Of a DNA stretch of 17,701 nucleotides, positions 13,716-17,701 are shown piece after piece. The stretch comes from an uncultured Collinsella sp. (GTDB lineage: Bacteria > Actinomycetota > Coriobacteriia > Coriobacteriales > Coriobacteriaceae): positions 1 through 17,701 of the forward strand of contig CABUDZ010000040.1 in NCBI GenBank assembly GCA_902490445.1, read 5' to 3'. Position 1 is the first letter of the stretch. Each line of letters opens with the position of its first letter. Made by a program: the position numbers and the translations under genes. The notes beneath the pieces were generated by a model. That model had not been told where the DNA came from, did not search any database, and was given only the letters and a program-made list of their open reading frames with translations.

Positions 13716-13753
13716 CGGGCTCTGTTCCTTGTGGGACAGGGCCCGTTTCTATT
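13716..13753 (+). terminator. Rho-independent terminator of tRNA-Thr
   Basis: CGGGCTCTGT (13716-13725) pairs with ACAGGGCCCG (13736-13745), with one G-U pair, and is followed by TTTCTATTT. It begins 10 bases after the tRNA CCA end, as expected for a single tRNA transcript. Confidence 0.85.
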
Positions 13754-13819
13754 TAGGTGGTGCGCCATTGGGTTAGCGCCCATCCCGTTTTTGGTTTGTC
13801 TCGTCCTCCAGTTTGTCTA

Positions 13820-13866
13820 AATCTGTAACACCAAGACCGATATTTGGCATCTAACTGTTACAGATT
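13820..13866. repeat. Inverted repeat unit 1 of 2
   Basis: AATCTGTAACA (13820-13830) and TGTTACAGATT (13856-13866) are exact reverse complements, 25 bases apart. The right arm continues as GAGAT. The same unit occurs again 80 bases downstream with a different centre. Confidence 0.8.
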
Positions 13867-13899
13867 GAGATGAAACTTAGGGTGTTTTAGGAATATCTT

Positions 13900-13946
13900 G
13901 ATCTGTAACATGTAGAAGCGGAATAGGTCTCCTGCTGTTACAGATC
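13900..13946. repeat. Inverted repeat unit 2 of 2
   Basis: GATCTGTAACA (13900-13910) and TGTTACAGATC (13936-13946) are exact reverse complements, again 25 bases apart, and the right arm continues as GAGAC. The outermost base pair differs from unit 1 (G-C instead of A-T), changed on both sides so that pairing is kept. Both arms are shifted by exactly 80 bases from unit 1. Confidence 0.8.
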
Positions 13947-14102
13947 GAGACAAGGGCAGGTACGGTCCTGGATGTCCTGCTCGAGCGTGGATTTCTGGAC
14001 ACGAGAGAGAAGAAAATCTCCCGACCGGAGAACGAGCGTGGATAATTAACTTGGATAGGGAGCTAAGGTAAACACCGATTGTCTATCGACGGCTTTGGAA
14101 AC

Positions 14103-14140
14103 AACGACCCCGATTTCATTGTGGAATCGGGGTCGTTTGT
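14103..14140. terminator. Strong hairpin, probable terminator of the beta-glucoside operon
   Basis: AACGACCCCGATT (14103-14115) and AATCGGGGTCGTT (14125-14137) pair perfectly over a 9-base loop. On the minus strand, about 100 bases past the PTS stop, it is followed by GTTTCC; on the plus strand by TGT after the paired TT. Both tails are only moderately T-rich, so it may work in both directions. Confidence 0.65.
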
Positions 14141-14238
14141 GCCTCAGGAATCCGAATGGATTAATCGAGCTCCTAAGGGACTTCTTGGGTTCTTGCTAAT
14201 GGTCTGCCGAGGATGTCCCCAATGCAAACAGCGGGCAT

Positions 14239-15639
14239 TTACTCAATATAGTTAGGGTTCTTCTTGATGATCACGCGTGCAGCGATGAACGAGACGACGA
14301 TGGCGATGACGGCGACAACGCACGCCAGTACGAAGTTGCCCATGGATCCATCGGGAGCGATAAAAATCAGCGCCGAAAGAAGGCCGGGGCATGCTCCCGC
14401 AACATACTCCTTCAGGACGAAGATACCTGCGGGGAGTCCCGCGCAGAGGGCGCCGATTGCCGTGCCGACAAGCAGGCGGGGACGCTCGATGAGGCAGCCG
14501 TAGAACGCGGGCTCAGTTACGCCGCAGAGTGCGGTGACGGCAACCGTGGTGACCATACCCCTCTTCTCCTTGTTGCCTTTCATTGCAGTTGCCAAGGCGA
14601 GACTCGTGCCGCCAATGCAGAGGTTTGAGATGAAGCCAAAGATGATGGGCGCCCAGCCGAGCTGCGCCAAGCTCGTAACTTCGATTGCGATGTAGGCCTT
14701 ATCAAGACCGAGCATGACAAAATAGGGGTTAAGGGCTGCAAGGATTGGAGTAGCGATAAATGCCACGTTATCCATGAGCCACGTGACGGCATCACTCAGC
14801 GCGTAGCCCATCATGCTGCCGGCGGGGCCGAGGATAATCAGCTCAACAGGCACGACAATAAACATGGTGAGTAGCGGCTTCAAGAACAGTTTGGTAACGT
14901 CCGGGATGATTTTCTGAAGACCGCGATCAACAAAGTACATGAACACAACGCCCAGTACGATTGGCACCACCGTGCTCGAGTAGTCATTCGTCGGGATGGG
15001 GATGCCAAGAAAGTCGAGACCCTCAGCACCGCTAATAGACGAGCTAATCATGATTGCGCCCAGCAGCGCGCCCATGATAGGCTGCATCTTCATGACAGCG
15101 GCGAGCTGGTAGCCTAGGTAAACGGGCAGGAAGCTAAATGAGGCGCTGAAGATCGCCAGCAGAACCTGAGCAGTTCCGCTATCGGTGCTCAATCCACAAT
15201 AATTGACCAGGAGATTCTTGATCGAAAGAATGAGTCCGCCAACGATGAGCGCCGGGACGATGGGCATGAATACCTGTGCAGAGACGTTCCCGAATTTCTC
15301 AATCAAGCCCATGGCGGTGTTACCGCTTTTAATGCCTTCTGCAAGGTCTTTGGCGGTTTGGGCATCGTCGGCAACCGTGCCACCGCCGACTTCGATTCCC
15401 GCGAAGTCGAGGAAGTCGTTGTAAGCCTCGGTGACGTTGGGGCCGATGATCACCTGAAGCTGGCCACCGCTGACTACTGCCCCGAGCGCCTGATCGGCCG
15501 ATTTGGCGAGCTGGAGATCGATGATCGAGGTGTCTCGTGCGTCGATGCGAAGGCGCGTCGCACAATGAGTTACCGATGTAATGTTCTCTTTGCCGCCAAC
15601 AGCCTTTAGGACTGTTTCGGACATTGCCTGATATTTCAT
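14239..15639 (-). CDS. PTS beta-glucoside-type permease, EIIBC, without EIIA domain
   Basis: A 466-residue membrane protein of the glucose/beta-glucoside PTS superfamily. The EIIB domain (about 1-85) carries the phosphorylated Cys26 in VTHCATRLRI. The EIIC domain (about 105-460) has some ten hydrophobic segments, with FMPIVPALIVGGLI at its start, IMGALLGA, and the GVTEPAFYG substrate-binding motif near the end. It takes up and phosphorylates a sugar at the membrane. The usual BglF-type C-terminal EIIA domain is absent: the protein stops after the last membrane segment (IIKKNPNYIE). A separate EIIA (Crr-like) must supply phosphate. It lies 9 bases after the GH1 gene, with TAGGAG before its start, so both share one operon. 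A beta-glucoside substrate is inferred from that neighbour; sucrose or trehalose is less likely. Confidence 0.92.
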   Translation of the reverse strand: MKYQAMSETVLKAVGGKENITSVTHCATRLRIDARDTSIIDLQLAKSADQALGAVVSGGQLQVIIGPNVTEAYNDFLDFAGIEVGGGTVADDAQTAKDLAEGIKSGNTAMGLIEKFGNVSAQVFMPIVPALIVGGLILSIKNLLVNYCGLSTDSGTAQVLLAIFSASFSFLPVYLGYQLAAVMKMQPIMGALLGAIMISSSISGAEGLDFLGIPIPTNDYSSTVVPIVLGVVFMYFVDRGLQKIIPDVTKLFLKPLLTMFIVVPVELIILGPAGSMMGYALSDAVTWLMDNVAFIATPILAALNPYFVMLGLDKAYIAIEVTSLAQLGWAPIIFGFISNLCIGGTSLALATAMKGNKEKRGMVTTVAVTALCGVTEPAFYGCLIERPRLLVGTAIGALCAGLPAGIFVLKEYVAGACPGLLSALIFIAPDGSMGNFVLACVVAVIAIVVSFIAARVIIKKNPNYIE

Positions 15640-15648
15640 CTCTTTCTC

Positions 15649-17067
15649 CTAACCTTCCTGCTCCTGATACTTCGAGATAAGGTCTCGGTACCAATACCAG
15701 CTCTTTTTGGGGGTGCGCTTCAGATTGTTCTCGAAGTCGATATGGACAAGTCCGTATCGTTTTTCGTAGCCGTTGATCCAGCTATACAGATCCATCGTCG
15801 ACCAGAGGTAGTAGCCCTCAACGCGCGCGCCGTCGCGCTTAGCCCTCATCATGTGCTCGATGAACTGGCCCAGAAGCTCGATGCGGTCATCATCGTGGAT
15901 CATTCCGTCTGCGTCTGGTTGCTCATAGGCGCCATGTCCGTTTTCCGTAATAAAGATGCGGGGCGCGTCATAGCGCTCGTGGACATCCATGATGGTTGAA
16001 TACATGCAACCTGGGAGTATTTCGCGACCCCATTTATTGCGGGGAACATTGCTGTCGCGGGCGCTTTCAAACAAGGGCGCAATGCATTTTCCTTCGACCT
16101 TTTTGCTCGAACCGCCCTTATTGTTCGCCGAAACGGCAAGCTCTCCACCGTGCCAGTCGGTTACATACTCTCGGCAATACACGTTGAGTCCAATAAAATC
16201 GACTTTACCGTCTCTGAATTCTTCTACGTCATTTGGGGATCGATAGAGCGAGACGCCAAGTTTTTCAAGGATTTCGTCCATTTCTGGCGGCAGTTGACCC
16301 TGAAGCGCTGGTGCCAGAATCATGCGATTGGCGAAAAAGTCTGCGTATCGAAATACGTCATCAGGGTGCTCGGTTGCCGGGTCGAGTTCGACAACGCCGC
16401 CATCGTGGACGGCGCCGATGATGCCGTCGTAGCCCATTTGACGATATGTTCGGACTGCGAGTGCGCTTGCGCGCATCAGGTTGTACTGAAACTGCATGTA
16501 CGACTGAACATCGAGCGATCGATTGGGGGGATAGTTGCCCAACATGTTTACGCAGTAGCTGTAGAAATGCGGCTCGTTAACGGTGGCCCAGATTTTGACG
16601 CGGTCTCCAAAGCGCTCAAAGCAAATCTTAGCGTATTTGCAGAACCACTCTGCCATGTCGTTGTTCAGCCATCCGCCTTTGCAAGCAAGCGTGAATGGTA
16701 GATCGTAATGGAACAGCGTAACGTTGGGCTCTATGCCATTTTCGAGGCAACAATCAATGACCCGATTATAAAAATCGATACCCTCTTCATTCACTTCGCC
16801 GATACCCGTGGGGATGATTCGACTCCATGAAAGAGAGAAGCGATAGGTGTTTTGTCCGCCTTCTTTCATCATACGGATATCTTCTTCATAGCGATGGTAG
16901 AAGTCGCAAGATACATCACCGTCAACATGGTTGATGTTCTTATTGCTTGTGTGGCTAAAGAAATCCCACTCGCCAAGGCCTTTGCCGTCTTCGTTCCAGG
17001 CACCCTCGCACTGATAAGACGCCGTGGCGGAACCCCAGAGAAACGGCATGTTGTTCACGTTGTCCAT
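15649..17067 (-). CDS. 6-phospho-beta-glucosidase, GH1 family
   Basis: A 472-residue cytoplasmic glycosidase that cleaves the phosphorylated beta-glucoside delivered by the PTS. Acid/base Glu165 lies in TVNEPH and nucleophile Glu375 in ITENGH. The phosphate-binding pattern of 6-phospho-glycosidases is visible in LYSWINGYEKRYGL: Ser429, Lys436 and Tyr438, with the same spacing as Ser428, Lys435 and Tyr437 of LacG. Plain beta-glucosidases have Glu-Trp in the first position, so a phosphorylated substrate is well supported; glucoside rather than galactoside is inferred from the PTS type. The start is placed at 17067, preceded by AAAGGGG at spacing 6; an ATG at 17085 in frame has no ribosome site. 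It is the first gene of the operon, diverging from the RpiR gene. Confidence 0.93.
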   Translation of the reverse strand: MDNVNNMPFLWGSATASYQCEGAWNEDGKGLGEWDFFSHTSNKNINHVDGDVSCDFYHRYEEDIRMMKEGGQNTYRFSLSWSRIIPTGIGEVNEEGIDFYNRVIDCCLENGIEPNVTLFHYDLPFTLACKGGWLNNDMAEWFCKYAKICFERFGDRVKIWATVNEPHFYSYCVNMLGNYPPNRSLDVQSYMQFQYNLMRASALAVRTYRQMGYDGIIGAVHDGGVVELDPATEHPDDVFRYADFFANRMILAPALQGQLPPEMDEILEKLGVSLYRSPNDVEEFRDGKVDFIGLNVYCREYVTDWHGGELAVSANNKGGSSKKVEGKCIAPLFESARDSNVPRNKWGREILPGCMYSTIMDVHERYDAPRIFITENGHGAYEQPDADGMIHDDDRIELLGQFIEHMMRAKRDGARVEGYYLWSTMDLYSWINGYEKRYGLVHIDFENNLKRTPKKSWYWYRDLISKYQEQEG

Positions 17068-17138
17068 GAATCCCCTTTCCATCATTCAACACGGTGGATA
17101 CGTGTGGCGGAATTACGATTAAGATGACGTCAACTGAT

Positions 17139-17176
17139 TTGAATCATAGGAGAACGACCAAAGCTGTTTGATTCAA
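17139..17176. promoter_or_regulatory. Candidate operator in the divergent bgl/rpiR control region
   Basis: TTGAATCA (17139-17146) and TGATTCAA (17169-17176) form a perfect 8-bp inverted repeat with centres 30 bp apart, about three helical turns. The left site is itself part of the near-palindrome TGATTTGAATCA. A TGACGTCA palindrome lies next to it (17125-17132). The position between divergent regulator and operon fits an RpiR binding site. TATGAT on the minus strand near 17148-17143 may be a -10 of the bgl operon. Confidence 0.45.
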
Positions 17177-17218
17177 TAAATGAACCATGATTTCGAGGAG
17201 AGCGGAAAGAGGGATCAC

Positions 17219-17701
17219 GTGAATATCAATGACTTCGATGTGCTCAATCGCATTAGCTCAATCATCAACAGCGAGTTTGGGTCAAACGATGCCGCCATCG
17301 CTCGATATCTCATCGCTCACATTAGGCGTTCGAGCGAAATCAATGTTGCCGCAATAACCCGCGATGCATTCGTGACCCGTTCCGCTGTTCGTCGTTTCTG
17401 CAATCGATTGGGCTACCAGTCTCTTAGCGATTTGAAAGAATCATTTACTCAATCAGTCTTTCCAAGCGACTTAAGCCATCGAGAGGAGGAATTTGGCTAC
17501 GAGGAGTACAGGGCGGAGCTCGATGTTCGCATGATCGAGATGTTCGCTGAGGTTGAAAGCGGCGTGTCCGATATCGCTATTAAGCACCTTGCCGACGAAA
17601 TTGATGGCCATAAAAACGTTGAAATCTGGTGCACCAATAATGTGAGCGCCAATCTCGTACGATTTCAGCAGGAAATGTTTTATGCGGGCAAGATAGTTCG
17701 C
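17219..17701 (+). CDS. RpiR/MurR-family transcriptional regulator, 5' part (runs off the window)
   Basis: The frame is open from GTG at 17219 to the right edge (161 codons). Residues of about 1-80 form the RpiR-type HTH: AAIARYLIAHIRRSSEINVA, then VTRSAVRRFCNRLGY and SLSDLKESF, which match the 'atI.RfckklGf.gf.elK' pattern of the family. A sugar-phosphate-binding SIS domain would follow from about 130 (HKNVEIWCTNNVSANLV). GTG is chosen because AGAGGG lies 5 bases upstream; an in-frame ATG at 17180 would add 13 residues but has no ribosome site. Divergent from the GH1-PTS operon, which it probably regulates in response to a sugar phosphate. The family is clear, the ligand is not. Confidence 0.9.
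   Translation, partial: MNINDFDVLNRISSIINSEFGSNDAAIARYLIAHIRRSSEINVAAITRDAFVTRSAVRRFCNRLGYQSLSDLKESFTQSVFPSDLSHREEEFGYEEYRAELDVRMIEMFAEVESGVSDIAIKHLADEIDGHKNVEIWCTNNVSANLVRFQQEMFYAGKIVR

Larger units (their letters stand above)
13754..14102. other. Gene-free stretch between tRNA-Thr and the beta-glucoside operon
   Basis: No reading frame here looks like protein. The stretch holds the two 11-bp inverted repeats (13820-13866 and 13900-13946), and an 11-base direct repeat CGAGCGTGGAT at 13982-13992 and 14033-14043. Between the direct repeats there is a short hairpin TCTCC-cgacc-GGAGA. A strong hairpin at 14103 closes it. A small RNA is possible, but no promoter stands out. Confidence 0.5.

Noticed and set aside
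13601..13783. 60-codon minus-strand frame with a DRNRTCNPLI-like stretch
   Set aside because: It is the antisense of tRNA-Thr and its terminator; this peptide pattern is a well-known false gene over tRNA sequences.
13820..13946. The two ATCTGTAACA units as a CRISPR array
   Set aside because: The repeated part is a pair of 11-bp arms rather than one 24-37-bp repeat, there are only two units, and no cas gene is present.

Overview
The window reads as chromosomal DNA of a high-GC, Gram-positive gut actinobacterium of the class Coriobacteriia, most like Collinsella. This rests on the dense GC-rich core genes, the Firmicutes-like order disA-ispD-ispF-cysS-rlmB-yacP, and the mixture of dipeptidase, PTS and toxin-antitoxin genes. 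The genus is an inference from remembered protein and intergenic character, not from a search.

Layout, left to right. (1) 1-881: the 3' end of a fused membrane/ATPase ABC transporter. (2) 1055-1974: a RelB/DinJ-type antitoxin overlapping a PIN-domain toxin, with a palindromic candidate operator. (3) 2123-3580: pepD dipeptidase, closed by a strong terminator. (4) 3706-5442, minus strand: hipB-hipA, a classical HipA kinase toxin with its HTH antitoxin, under a promoter wrapped in inverted TTTTGCAT/ATGCAAAA sites. (5) 5571-6149, minus strand: mntP manganese exporter, preceded by a yybP-ykoY-type Mn2+ riboswitch with a terminator that overlaps its closing helix. (6) 6508-12040: a tightly packed housekeeping run, disA (c-di-AMP synthase), ispD and ispF (MEP isoprenoid pathway), cysS (cysteinyl-tRNA synthetase), then after a terminator and a 102-bp palindrome, rlmB (23S rRNA 2'-O-methyltransferase) and a YacP/Rae1-like NYN nuclease. 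(7) 12068-13408, minus strand: a single gene joining an excisionase/MerR-like HTH to a HipA-like kinase, with a perfect 28-bp inverted repeat right before its start codon. (8) 13632-13706: tRNA-Thr(UGU) and its terminator. (9) 13756-14238: a gene-free stretch with two 11-bp inverted repeats of identical geometry exactly 80 bp apart. (10) 14239-17067, minus strand: a beta-glucoside operon (GH1 6-phospho-beta-glucosidase, then PTS EIIBC), diverging from (11) 17219-17701, the start of an RpiR-family regulator that runs off the right edge.

How the genes work together. The PTS permease would import and phosphorylate a beta-glucoside, the GH1 enzyme would cleave the phosphorylated sugar, and the divergent RpiR protein probably senses a sugar phosphate and controls the operon. 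The permease has no EIIA domain, so a separate EIIA must feed it. disA with ispD/ispF/cysS/rlmB/yacP is an ancient cluster, here lacking mrnC between cysS and rlmB.

The most interesting material is accessory. Three kinases or nucleases of toxin type lie within about 12 kb, two of them HipA-related. The HTH-HipA fusion with its perfect inverted repeat is the best candidate for a little-described system: one polypeptide that could hold both the toxin-type kinase and its own repressor. The paired inverted repeats at 13820-13946 and the 102-bp palindrome at 10264-10365 are not explained by any annotated gene.
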